From Oceanicola granulosus HTCC2516 (GTDB taxonomy: Bacteria; Pseudomonadota; Alphaproteobacteria; Rhodobacterales; Rhodobacteraceae): DNA of 64,000 nucleotides. Location: assembly GCF_000153305.1 (NCBI RefSeq), contig NZ_CH724108.1, positions 186,036-250,035 of the forward strand, written 5' to 3'. A program made the position numbers and the translations under genes. The notes beneath the pieces are model-generated. The model did no database searches, had not been told where the DNA came from, and was given only the letters and a program-made list of their open reading frames with translations. Shown here in pieces: positions 19,008 through 29,000 of the stretch; the stretch's first letter is position 1; each line of letters opens with the position of its first letter.

Positions 19008-19373
19008 TCAGCCGAGGGTGCCGACGGTCTCGTCGCGCAGCTCCTTCAGCTCGCGGATCGTGTCCTCGATCTGGCGCCGCTGCTCCTCCAGCTCCTTGAG
19101 CTGGCGGTCGGCGCGGACGATCCAGTCGCGCATCTGCGCCTCGGTGCCCTCGTGCTCGTAGATCTGCAGCCACTGGCGGATCTCCTCGAGCGGGAAGCCG
19201 AACTTGCGCCCGCGCAGGATGAGCGTCATCCGCGCGAACTCGCGCGGGCCGTAGAATCGCGACCGGCCCTCGCGCTCGGGCGAAAGCAGTTCGATGTACT
19301 CGTAGTAGCGCAGCGTCCTCGGGGTGACGTCGAAACGCTCGCACATCTCCTTGAAACTGAGCCGTTGAGTCAT
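19008..19373 (-). CDS. Second MerR-family regulator, paralogue of the first
   Basis: A 121-residue MerR protein (MTQRLSFKEMCERFDVTPRTL...) with a strong AGGAGG five nt before the ATG. The DNA-binding half (TPRTLRYYEYIELLSPEREGRSRFYGPREFARM) and the LILRGRKFGFPLEEIRQWL segment are strongly similar to the adjacent MerR, pointing to tandem duplication. The C-terminal half is a predicted coiled coil and lacks cysteines. Target unknown; beta-oxidation genes are the obvious candidates. Confidence 0.9.
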   Translation of the reverse strand: MTQRLSFKEMCERFDVTPRTLRYYEYIELLSPEREGRSRFYGPREFARMTLILRGRKFGFPLEEIRQWLQIYEHEGTEAQMRDWIVRADRQLKELEEQRRQIEDTIRELKELRDETVGTLG

Positions 19374-19431
19374 CCTGCCTCCTAATGCCCCTTCCCATAG
19401 GTAAGACGCTTCAGAAGCGGTCGCAACGTTC

Positions 19432-20577
19432 CTAGTTCATGAAGCCGGGCGCGAGGAAGTAGAAGGCGTAGGCGACGATGAACGCCGGGATGGCGGAGAA
19501 CAGCGTCGCCCACACCGCCGCCCTGGGGTTGAGCGCGATGGCGGGGAACAGCGCGTCGCCGTCGTTGGAGATGGCGTTGCCGATCAGGCCCGCGAAGGGC
19601 ACGAGGCCGTTGAGGTAGAGCGTGCAGACCAGCACCTGCGGGCCGCAGCCCGGCACGAAGCCGATCAGGATCGCGATCAGCGGCAGCAGCGGGGCGACGG
19701 TGGCGAACATCGCCTCGAGGTCGAGCCCGCCGTAGGCCACGGCGTAGTCGTAGAGCAGGAAGGCGCCGATCACCCAGACCGAGATGAACGCCGTCTCCTC
19801 CGCCATGCGGGTGACGGGGTGGTCGGCGGCGTTGGTCATCGCGGCGATGCGCGAGGTGGCCCAGATGAACAGCCCGATGGCGGTGCCGGTGAGGGCGATG
19901 GCGGTCTCGGTCTCGCCGCCGATGAGCGCGGCGGTGTCGACGGCGGCGAGCTGGGCGATGCCGAGGGCGAGGCCGGGCATGGCGCAGGCGAGGTACGCCC
20001 AGTCGCGCAGGCGGACCTTGCCGATGCGCGGCGCGAGGTCGCAGGCGGCGCTGGGGTTGGCCACGAGGAACTTCGGGCCGAAGGCGTCGATGAGCCAGCC
20101 CGAGACGATGCCCACGGCGAAGGACAGCGGCAGTACCACGGCCGCGGCGTCGGGGCGGGTGGCGATCAGCAGGAAGGCGGCGTCGCCCATGGTGGCGGTC
20201 AGCGTCGCCACCACCGCGCCGAAGCCGACGTTGCCCGAGGAATACGCGGCCACCACCACGACCGCGCCGCCGCAGCCCGGCGTCGCGCCGAGCAGGGCGG
20301 CCATCGGCACCTGCCAGCCGCGCGCGGTGCGCAGCTTGGCGCCAATCTCGAAGTTGAAGACGCGCTCGGCGCCGTAGAACAGCAGCAGCGTCGCCGCGAC
20401 GAAGGCGGAGACGGCGATGTAGGCGTCGGTCATCAGCTCGCGGGTCAGCGCGCCGAGGCCGCCGGGCGCCGCGGCCAGCACCAGCAGCAGGCTCGCCACC
20501 GCCAGCCGGCGGAGCCGGAACGGCCCGGAGCGGCCGGTTGCGGCGAGCGCGACGGTCGGGTCGGTGGTGGCGGTCAT
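19432..20577 (-). CDS. Putative 10-TM manganese/heavy-metal transporter (ArsP_2-like)
   Basis: A 381-residue polytopic membrane protein with about ten hydrophobic segments in two related halves. Each half carries a proline-glycine-cysteine motif: ATPGCGGAVVV (about residue 98) and GFVPGCGPQVLVC (about residue 307), a pattern I associate with the putative 10TM heavy-metal exporter family. The start ATG at 20577 follows GGGGAG. Directly upstream is a near-ideal promoter with a palindrome over the start region, suggesting a metal-responsive Fur-family repressor. Direction of transport and metal are not certain. Confidence 0.65.
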   Translation of the reverse strand: MTATTDPTVALAATGRSGPFRLRRLAVASLLLVLAAAPGGLGALTRELMTDAYIAVSAFVAATLLLFYGAERVFNFEIGAKLRTARGWQVPMAALLGATPGCGGAVVVVAAYSSGNVGFGAVVATLTATMGDAAFLLIATRPDAAAVVLPLSFAVGIVSGWLIDAFGPKFLVANPSAACDLAPRIGKVRLRDWAYLACAMPGLALGIAQLAAVDTAALIGGETETAIALTGTAIGLFIWATSRIAAMTNAADHPVTRMAEETAFISVWVIGAFLLYDYAVAYGGLDLEAMFATVAPLLPLIAILIGFVPGCGPQVLVCTLYLNGLVPFAGLIGNAISNDGDALFPAIALNPRAAVWATLFSAIPAFIVAYAFYFLAPGFMN

Positions 20578-20593
20578 CTGCAGAGCTCCCCGA

Positions 20594-20620
20594 TGCAATT
20601 GCGAATAATTCGCAATTGCA
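20594..20620. promoter_or_regulatory. 27-bp perfect palindromic operator of the putative metal transporter
   Basis: Twelve-base arms TGCAATTGCGAA and TTCGCAATTGCA are separated by three bases. The palindrome begins immediately downstream of the -10 element of the minus-strand promoter, so a bound protein would cover the transcription start. Shape and AT-rich centre resemble Fur/Mur/Zur-type boxes; the exact regulator is inferred. Confidence 0.7.
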
Positions 20621-20652
20621 CATATAGCACTTGCACCGGCTCTGGCAAGTGC
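20621..20652 (-). promoter_or_regulatory. Sigma70-type promoter of the putative metal transporter
   Basis: On the minus strand TTGCCA (20643-20648) and TATATG (20621-20626) are separated by 16 nt. GCACTTGC (20627-20634) and GCAAGTGC (20645-20652) form a second inverted repeat across the spacer, possibly another regulator site. The divergent thioesterase gene starts at 20685. Confidence 0.55.
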
Positions 20653-20684
20653 GTTCCTTGGCCTGCGGAAACGGGGAGTAGGCG

Positions 20685-21131
20685 ATGCCGCAAGACACCG
20701 ACAAGCTCGCGCTGGCGCGCCAGTTCCTCGCGGCGCTGCCCCATGCCCGCGCGCTGGGAATGGAGCTCACCGCGCTGGGGGCGGGGACGGCGGTGATCGA
20801 GATGCCCTACGACACCCGCTTCGTCGGCGACCCGGAGACCGGCGTGATCCACGGCGGCGCGGTGTCGGCGCTGATGGACACCTGCAGCGGCACCGCGGTG
20901 ATGGCGCATCCGAGCGGGCCGGGGAGCACCGCGACGCTCGACCTGCGCATCGACTACATGCGCGCCGCGACGCCTGGCCGAACCATCGTCGCCGAGGCCG
21001 AATGCTACCACATCACCCGCTCCGTCGCCTTCGTGCGCGCCGTCGCCCGCGACGGTGACGCGGAGCGGCCGGTGGCGACGGCGGCCGGGGCCTTCACCGT
21101 CGACGGGCTGCGCGGCGAGGTGGCGACGTGA
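20685..21131 (+). CDS. PaaI-type hotdog thioesterase
   Basis: A 148-residue hotdog-fold protein. The segment [21 protein letters not shown] is the PaaI/4HBT signature in which the HGG loop and following acidic residue position the thioester. [12 protein letters not shown] forms the next conserved strand. It probably hydrolyses acyl- or aryl-CoA in the cytoplasm. The stop overlaps the GTG start of a second hotdog gene (GTGA), suggesting a heteromeric or coupled pair. Confidence 0.85.
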   Translation: MPQDTDKLALARQFLAALPHARALGMELTALGAGTAVIEMPYDTRFVGDPETGVIHGGAVSALMDTCSGTAVMAHPSGPGSTATLDLRIDYMRAATPGRTIVAEAECYHITRSVAFVRAVARDGDAERPVATAAGAFTVDGLRGEVAT

Positions 21132-21625
21132 GGCCGCGTCCGGAGCCGGTGCAGGTCGTCAAGCAGCGCCGCGATGCCGCGCTCGACGCGCTGGTGGCGC
21201 ACAGCCCCTACGTCCGCTTCCTCGGCATCCGCTTCGACCGGCGCGGCGACGAGCTGACGGCGCTGCTGCCCTACGCCGACCACCTGATCGGCAACCCGGC
21301 GCTGCCGGCGATCCACGGCGGCGTGACGGCGGCGTTCCTCGAGACGACGGCGCTGGTGGTGCTGGCCTGGAGCCTGATGTGGGAGCGCATGGAGACCGGC
21401 CCGCCGCCGGAGCCGCCCGAGCCGCCGCGCTGGCCCAAGACCATCGACTTCACCGTCGACTACCTGCGCACCGGCCTGCCGCGCGACGCCTACGCCCGCG
21501 CCCGGGTCAACCGCTCGGGGCGGCGCTACGCGAGCGTCCATGTCGAGGGCTGGCAGGACAACCGGGAGCGGCTCTTCGCGCAGGCGACGGGGCACTTCCT
21601 GATGCCGCCGCCCGCGGGCGATTGA
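21128..21625 (+). CDS. Second PaaI-type hotdog thioesterase
   Basis: A 165-residue protein starting at GTG 21128, overlapping the upstream stop. [19 protein letters not shown] carries the HGG signature, and [22 protein letters not shown] the next strands; it has an insertion rich in Pro and Glu (about residues 95-105) absent from its neighbour. Likely an acyl-CoA thioesterase acting with the preceding gene product. The following 87-nt gap holds a 10-codon mini-ORF that overlaps the MATE start. Confidence 0.83.
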   Translation: MRPRPEPVQVVKQRRDAALDALVAHSPYVRFLGIRFDRRGDELTALLPYADHLIGNPALPAIHGGVTAAFLETTALVVLAWSLMWERMETGPPPEPPEPPRWPKTIDFTVDYLRTGLPRDAYARARVNRSGRRYASVHVEGWQDNRERLFAQATGHFLMPPPAGD

Positions 21626-21712
21626 CCCCCGCAGAGGGCGGCGCGACAAGTCGGGCACCCGCCCCGACCAGAGAGCCCGCGCCATGACCGTCCGCTCCCG
21701 CTCCGCCGCGCC

Positions 21713-23056
21713 ATGAGCGCCGCCGCGCCCGATCCGGCGCCGCCGCCCGAGCGGGCGGTGACGCACCGGCGCGTGCTCGCCATCGCGCTGCCCATCGTGC
21801 TGTCCAACGCCACGGTGCCGATCCTCGGGATCGTCGACACCGGCGTCGTCGGCCAGCTCGGCGCGGCGGCCCCGATCGGCGCGGTCGGCATCGGCGCGAT
21901 CATCCTGACGGCGATCTACTGGGTGTTCGGCTTCCTGCGCATGGGCACCGCCGGGCTCACCTCGCAGGCCGAGGGCCGGGGCGAGGCGGGCGAGGTCGCG
22001 GCGCTGCTGAGCCGGGTGCTGATCGTCGGCGCGGCGGCGGGGGCGGGGATCATCCTGCTGCAATGGCCGCTCTTCGCCGGCGCCTTCCTCGTCTCCCCCG
22101 CGAGCGAGGAGGTCGAGACGCTGGCGCGCGGCTACATGGGCATCCGGGTCTGGTCGTCGCCGGCGGCGATCTCGCTCTACGGCATCACCGGCTGGCTCAT
22201 CGCGCTGGAGCGGACGCGGGCGGTGCTGGCGATCCAGCTCTGGATGAACGGCCTCAACATCGTCCTCGACCTTCTGTTCGTGCTCGGCTTCGGCTGGGGC
22301 GTCAACGGCGTCGCCGTGGCCACCTTCCTCGCCGAATGGTCGGGCCTCGGCCTCGGCCTGTGGCTCTGCCGCGACGCCTTCGCCCGCCCGGCCTGGCGCG
22401 ACTGGCCGCGGGTGTTCGACCGGGCGCGGCTCAAGCGGATGGCACAGGTCAATTCGGACATCCTGATCCGCTCGGTGCTGCTGCAGGCGATCTTCGTCAG
22501 CTTCCTGCTGTTCGGCTCGGGGATGGGCGACGTGCAGCTGGCGGCCAACCAGATCCTGCTGCAGTTCCTCTACGTGACCTCCTACGCGCTCGACGGCTTC
22601 GCCTTCGCGGCCGAGGCGCTGGTGGGGCAGGCGCTGGGCGCGCGCCGCCGGGCGGCGCTGCGGCGGGGGGCGCTGCTGACGTCGGCCTGGGCGGCGGGGA
22701 TCTGCCTCGTGCTGGCGCTGGTGTTCGCGCTGGCGGGCGGCGCGGTGATCGACGTGCTGACCACGGCGCCCGAGGTGCGCGCGGCGGCGCGGGGCTACCT
22801 CGTCTACATGGTCGCCGCGCCCGTCGTCGGCGTCGCCGCCTGGATGTTCGACGGCATCTTCATCGGCGCCACCCGCACCGGCGACATGCGCGACATGATG
22901 GTCGTCTCCGCCGCCACCTACTTCGCCGCGATCTACCCGCTGATGTGGGCCTTCGGCAATCACGGTCTCTGGCTCGGCCTGCTGCTCAGCTTCGCCGTCC
23001 GCGGCCTCACCCTCGCCCTGCGCTACCCCGCCCTGGAGCGGGAGGCGGAGGCCTAG
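21713..23056 (+). CDS. MATE-family (DinF-like) multidrug/toxin efflux transporter
   Basis: A 447-residue membrane protein with twelve hydrophobic segments typical of the MATE fold. Features include LPIVLSNATVPILGIVDTGVVGQLG in TM1 and [20 protein letters not shown] in the second half, as in the DinF branch. It would export cationic or toxic compounds using a Na+ or H+ gradient. The start ATG at 21713 has no good ribosome site of its own but overlaps the stop of a short upstream ORF (ATGA). Its stop codon TAG shares the palindrome CTAG with the stop of the convergent giant gene. Confidence 0.9.
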   Translation: MSAAAPDPAPPPERAVTHRRVLAIALPIVLSNATVPILGIVDTGVVGQLGAAAPIGAVGIGAIILTAIYWVFGFLRMGTAGLTSQAEGRGEAGEVAALLSRVLIVGAAAGAGIILLQWPLFAGAFLVSPASEEVETLARGYMGIRVWSSPAAISLYGITGWLIALERTRAVLAIQLWMNGLNIVLDLLFVLGFGWGVNGVAVATFLAEWSGLGLGLWLCRDAFARPAWRDWPRVFDRARLKRMAQVNSDILIRSVLLQAIFVSFLLFGSGMGDVQLAANQILLQFLYVTSYALDGFAFAAEALVGQALGARRRAALRRGALLTSAWAAGICLVLALVFALAGGAVIDVLTTAPEVRAAARGYLVYMVAAPVVGVAAWMFDGIFIGATRTGDMRDMMVVSAATYFAAIYPLMWAFGNHGLWLGLLLSFAVRGLTLALRYPALEREAEA

Positions 23057-26000
23057 GGGAGGACGGGCAGGACGCAGGTCGCTTCGTAGGAAGCGCCTTC
23101 CCCAAGGACGGACAGGATGATGTTGGTGTTGGTCGCATGGAGGTCCGCTTCAGTTCCAGCGATCCTATAAGTTCCGTTATTGTTGAACAGCGTGGCGGAA
23201 CCGATAGTCGTCATCGAGTTGTTCGAGACGTTGACGCAGATCGCCCCGTTGGTGGTGTGCAGATAGATACTGTCAGTTACCGTGCTTGGGACAATCGTAT
23301 TGTCGGTGATGGTGGCGTTCAGGGTCGTGCCCGCTTTCCCAAAGACGTCGATGGTTTCGAGGAATTCCGTAGTGATGTCGTTGTTGTCTATCTCCAGGCG
23401 CGCGTCGCTGTTTCCGGTGAAGGTGAACGACATGGCGGTGGCAGGAGACGGTGCCGACGGACCGCTGATCGTCGTGTTCCGGACAATGATGTCCGTGCCG
23501 TTCTGCTGGTTGTCGCTGTTGCCGAAGACGTCGATCGCGCGCCCGCCGGCGACGCTGATCGAAGCCCCGTCCACGAGAGCAACCAGCGACGAGCGGCTTC
23601 CCTCGTTGCGCAGGCGCAGGCCGGCCCCGGTGAGGCTGCCTCCGCTGAGCTCGAAGCCGAGCGTGGCGGTGTCCTGGACCAGCGTTTCCACCAGCCAGGG
23701 GGCACTGTTGGAGCGGCTGAGCGTGACGCCGCTGAGCGTCAAGTCGAGATCCGACTGGCCTCGCGCCTTGGCGAAGATCCCGCCGATCGAACTGTTCGCC
23801 GATGTCAGGGAGCCGCCGGTGACAGTGACACCGAGCGACGCGGTGCCTGCCGTGTCCGCGTAGATCGCGTACTGGCCGTTGCTGCCGAAGCTCGACACGT
23901 CGACGCCGGAAATCGTCAGGACATCCGGCCCGCTGCTGCCCGCGATACCCTTCACGACATAGATCGCGTTGCCGTTCGTCTCCTCGAAGCTGACGTTGCT
24001 GATCGACGAGCTGCCGAACGGGCTCACCAGCTTGAACATCTCGTCGCCGACGTAGATGCCGGACGTGGTCGCGCCGTTGATCGTCGCGTTGCTGTAGTCG
24101 AGCCCCGTCACGTTCATCGCATGAAGCTGGCTGCCTGTGCCGAAGCTCGTGCTGATGCCGTTGTCGGTCAGGTCGAGCTGGTCGAAGCTCGGGCCGTAGG
24201 TGTTCGTCAGCAGGATCGCCTGCGCGCCGGTCTGCCGGATCAGGCCGCCCGAGCCGTTGTTCGCGGACCCGGCGTCGCCGGTGACGGAGAAGCTGCCGCT
24301 GGTGCCGGTGTTCTCGAGAACGATGGCGTGGGTGCCGCCGGTCTGGTTGATCTGCTGGAACGTGACGCCGCCGGTGCCGAACGTCGCGTTCTTGATGTCG
24401 ACGGCCCGGCCCGTCGACGAGACGTCGATGGTGCTGCCCGCGCCCGTCGCGGTCAGGGTGGCGTTGCTGGACGCGCTCAGGGCGGTGCCCGTGCTGACGT
24501 CGAGGTCGAGACCGCCGGTCAGGGCGACGGCCCCGCCGCCGGTGATGTCGATCGCGTCGTTGGCGCCGGAATTGGCGCTGATCGGGCCGTTGATCGTGAC
24601 CTGGCCGCCGTTGAGGCTCGCCACGAGGCCCGACAGGCCGGACGTGGTGACGCTGCCGTTGAAGGTGAAGGTCGGTGCCGCGGCGGCGTTGCTGCCGATG
24701 TGGATGCCCGCGGACCCGCCGGTGCTGTTCACCGACGAGCCGCTGGCGAACGTGACGGTGCCGGTCGAACCGCCGGCGACGTCGATCCGCGAGCCCGATC
24801 CGGAGAGCGTGACGGGGGAGGCGAAGCTGGCAGTCCCGGTGAAGGGGACGCTCGACACGCCGATGGCGATCCGTCCGCCCCCGGTGTTGGTGATCGTCTC
24901 GCCGAAGGTGATGTTCCCCGTCCCGCTCATCCGCAGGAACGCCGCCGGAGCGCTCGACGTGATGGCCGCGTCGATCGTGACGGCCGCCACGTTGTACAGC
25001 GACGCGACCGCGGCATCGGCGAAGGTCGTGGACATGGTCCCGTTGCCGATCCGGATGGTGCCGGTCTGATTGTTGATGACGAAGTCCGTCGCCTTCAGCT
25101 CGTCGCCGGCCCCGGTCGCGATGTCGAGGTTGGCGGAGCCGGACATCAACTTGACGGCGCCACCGACGAGCCGGTTGACGTCGAGCGTGAGCGCCGTGGC
25201 GCTGGCCAGGCTCAGCGACGTGATCTGCCCGGTCTGCGGCGCTTGCAGATCGTGGATCGTGAGGCTGCCGCCGCTCGCGCCCTCCACCAGCAGCGCCGTC
25301 GCCCGGCCGCTCGCGGTCATCACGAGCGGCTGGTTCGGCGCGCCGAGGACGAGGTGCTCCCCCGTCGCCAGGTCGGCGACCTTGATGGCCTCGGCAGCGG
25401 TCTTCAGGATCACGTTCGTGATGCTGTTGTTGCCGGCCGCGGTCACGGTCGTGGCGTTGCCGAAGACCTGGTCGTTGTCCAGGGTGGCCGCGCCGTTGCC
25501 CGGATCGGTGACCGTGACCGTCCCGCCACCGGTCACGCCGAGGAAGTTGCTCGGCACGGCGGTGGTCACCGAGATGCTGTTGTTGTTGCCGAAGCCGTCG
25601 ATGTTCTGGCCGTTCTCGAGCGTGAAGCCGCCCGAGCGCACGATGTCCGCCCCGTCGTCGATGAGCACGAAGGTGACGCCGCTGCCGGTGATCGCGTCGG
25701 CGGTGGCGATGCTGGCGCGGTTGTCGACGTCGCGGCCCGAGCCGTCGCCGGTCGCGGTCGCGGCGACGAACACCTTCGAGCCGTCGCTCGGCAGGACGAG
25801 CCGCGGGGTGGCGCCGAAGTCGACGTCGCGGAAGTCGTAGCTGCCGCCCGCCGGCGCCGCCGGCAGGTCGAGCTGGATCGTGGCCCCGATCCCGGAAACC
25901 TTGTCCACGTCGCCTTCGGCGTCGCCGTACTGGAAGGCCAGGTCGGTCGCCGCCGAGGTGCGCACGCCGACCGCATAGGTCCCGCCGATGTCGGCGCTCT

Positions 26001-29000
26001 GCCCGTCCGCGGCGCCGACGCTGACGGTCCCGCTGCCGGTGGCGCCGGAGAGATCGATGCCGACGGTGTCGGCGATGAGGCGGGCTCCCCCGGAAAGGTC
26101 GAGCGACCCGATGGTGATGTCGTCGTTGACGGTGGCGCCGGCGAGGTCGAGGCCGACGGTCCCGTCCCGGCTGAACTGGTTGCTCATGATCAGCGCGCCG
26201 ATGTCGATCGGACGGTTGACGATGCCCGTGATGCGCACCCCGCTGGAGACCGGCAGCGCGGCATTGACGGTGGCGTCGTCGACCTCGTCCGCCGGCCAGA
26301 GCACCAGTTGGTTGATGTCGACCGTTCCTGCGGAGTCGAGGATGACGCCTTCCTCCAGCGTCAGCTTGATGTCGGCGGTGCCGGTGACGGTGAAGCTGCC
26401 GGTGTTGTCGCGCAGGTGCAGACCGACCGTCGGGTGGCCGCTGGTTTCTCCCGCGCCGCCACCGGACGTTCCGGTCGAGAAGCCCCCCATCGTCACCGCG
26501 AGGGCGGAGTCGGCGATGGTGAGGGCGGTGGTGGTGGTGCGGGTCGTGCCCGAGATCGTCTCCGGGGCGATGAGGCGCATCTCGTTGGTGACCGACAGGC
26601 TGCCCCATAGGTTCCGGAGCAGCACGGGGCGCGTGGTATCGATCCCGCTGAAGGTCGCGTTCAATGTCGTGCCGGCGCCGGACCCGATGATGTCGATCCC
26701 GCCGCCATCGACGAAGCCACCGACGATGTTGAGGGTGAAGTGCTCCGCATCGACCTGGAACGCTTGCCCGCTCGTCCGCGCCCCGACCTCAGCGAAGCGG
26801 AGGCTGCCGCCGGTGGTGGGCTGAAGGATCCGCAGGAAATTCTCCGCCACGCCGGTCAGCACGCCCGACGTTCCGCCATCGACCGCCTGCATCCCGACGG
26901 TCTCGGGCTCGCTGTCGAAGGTGACCCCCTCGAAATGGAAGCCGTCGTTGAACCCGGCGACGCTGTCGCTGCCCCGCAGGCTGTTGTTGCGCAGGCTGGT
27001 GACGGTGAGCGCGCCGGTGCCGGAGTTGACGGCGTGGATCGCCGCTTCGTCGGTCTCGAAAGTGGAGTTCTGGACGTTCAGCGTGAGTCTGTCGTCATCC
27101 TCGACGAGGGCGAGGATGCCGTACTGCGCGCCGGGCGCCGAGGGCGCCTGGGTGATGTCGAGCAGGCCGAGTCCGACGGCGACGGACCGGGTCTGCGTCA
27201 CGTCCCCCTGGGCGATCCTGATGCCGGAGACGGCCGTGGTCGCGGTCTGGACGATGGTGGCCGTGGTCAAGTTGAAGGTGCCGTCGACGTTGCTCAGCGA
27301 GATCGCGTCCGAGGTGCCGGCCGTCTGCGTCACCTCGTCGAGCGTCACGTCGATGGTGCCCGTCACGCTGAAGGCGGTGTTCGTCGTGGTCGCGATCCTG
27401 TTTGCGCTGGAGCCGTTGATGGTCAGCGTGCCGTCGCTGACCACGCCGTGCCTGCCGCCGGACGAGATGTCGATGCCGCCGCTGAACGTGGCCTGCCCGC
27501 GCGTGACGTTGATCCCGCCGGCGCCGACGGTGGTCAGCGAGCCGGTGAATGTCGCGTTCCCGTCCGTGAGGGAGACGGCGTCGCTCGTTCCGGCGTGGTC
27601 GATCGTTCCTGCGTAGGTGAGGACGTGCGATCCCAAAGTGACGAGGGCGGAGTTGCCGCTTCCGGCGATCGAGCTTGCGGCGTCGAACGTGACGGTGGCG
27701 GTGTTGCCGGAGATGTAGAGGCCGGTTGCGGCGTTGCGGATGTCCACGTTCGAGCCGGTGATCGTCCCCCCGGCGCCGGTGAGGTCGAGGCCGCCGCCGT
27801 CGAGGCTGACGTCGGTCAGGGCCGTGCTGCCGGTGGTGTTGTGCAGCTCGATCCCGCCGGTGCCGGTGATGCCCGACAGGGTGCTGTCGGCGGCGTTGAG
27901 CAGGATGTCCCTGCCGTTGCCGGAGAAGTCCACGTCGCGGATGGTGGTGCGCGTCGAGGGGGTGATCTCGATGGCGGTGCCGGTGAAGTTCCTGACATCG
28001 AGCGTCTCGAGCAGCGTGTCGCTCGCGCCGCCCGCGTCGACGACGGCCCCCGCTGCCGACGAGCTGCCGTCGAAGGTCAGCCCGGCGATCCGGTTGCGCT
28101 CGCTGGCGAGGGTCACGACCGTCGCGCCCGAGGTGGTGGTCAGCGTCGCGGCGCCCCGGCTGTCGGGGGCGGCGATGGTGTAGGCGTTGTCGGGCAGCAG
28201 GATGTTGGCCGGCCCGTTCAGACGCACGTTGACCGCCTGCGAGCCGCCCGCGCCGTCGCCGAAGCCGAGCAGCTGCACGCCGTTCAGCAGGGTGAAGGTG
28301 TTGTCGCCGTTGGTCGCGCCGGCGCTGATCGTGCCGCCGTCGTCGACGGCGATCACCACGTCGTTGACGGCGAGCAGCGGCTCGATGTCGCCGAGCCGCG
28401 CGGCGTTGGTGGCATCGCGACCCGATCCGTCGCTGCCGAAGGCGTCGCCGCCCTGGGAGCTGACCCAGTAGACCTCGCCCACCCCGAAGCCGGTGCCGGG
28501 CCCGTTGGCGAAGGCGACGTCCTGGAAATCATAGCTGCCCGAGGCCGGGGCGCTGCCGGCGTCGATGGCGACGGTCGCGGCGATGCTGGAGCCCTGGTCG
28601 ACGCCGGTCTCGCCGTCGCCGAACACGAAGGCGAGGTCGGTGCCGGTGCCGAGGCGCACACCCGTGGCGAAGCCCGCGCCGATGCTGGCGCTCGCGCCGG
28701 AGGCGTCGCTGTCGCCGAGGGTGAGGCTGCCGCCGCCGGTCGCGGCGGCGAGGTTGACGGCGATGGTGTCGGCGCCGGTGGAGGTGGCGTCGAAGTCGGT
28801 GGCGATGACGCTGCCGGAGAAGCCGCTGAGCACGGCGAAGGCCGTCTGGTTATCGCGGGTGACGGCGATATCGAGGTCCTCGAAGGTGACGTCGAGCGCC
28901 CCGGGCGCCGCCAGCATGATGCCGCCCACGGTGGACGAGCCGCCGGTGGTGATGTCGACGCTGCCGAACCTGAGCGCGCCGTCGTTGCCGGTGTAGTTGC

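Noticed and set aside
23273-26608. A 1,111-residue minus-strand frame inside the giant gene
   Set aside because: It is an Arg/His/Gln-rich out-of-frame reading of the same strand with no recognisable motif; the giant gene frame explains the DNA.
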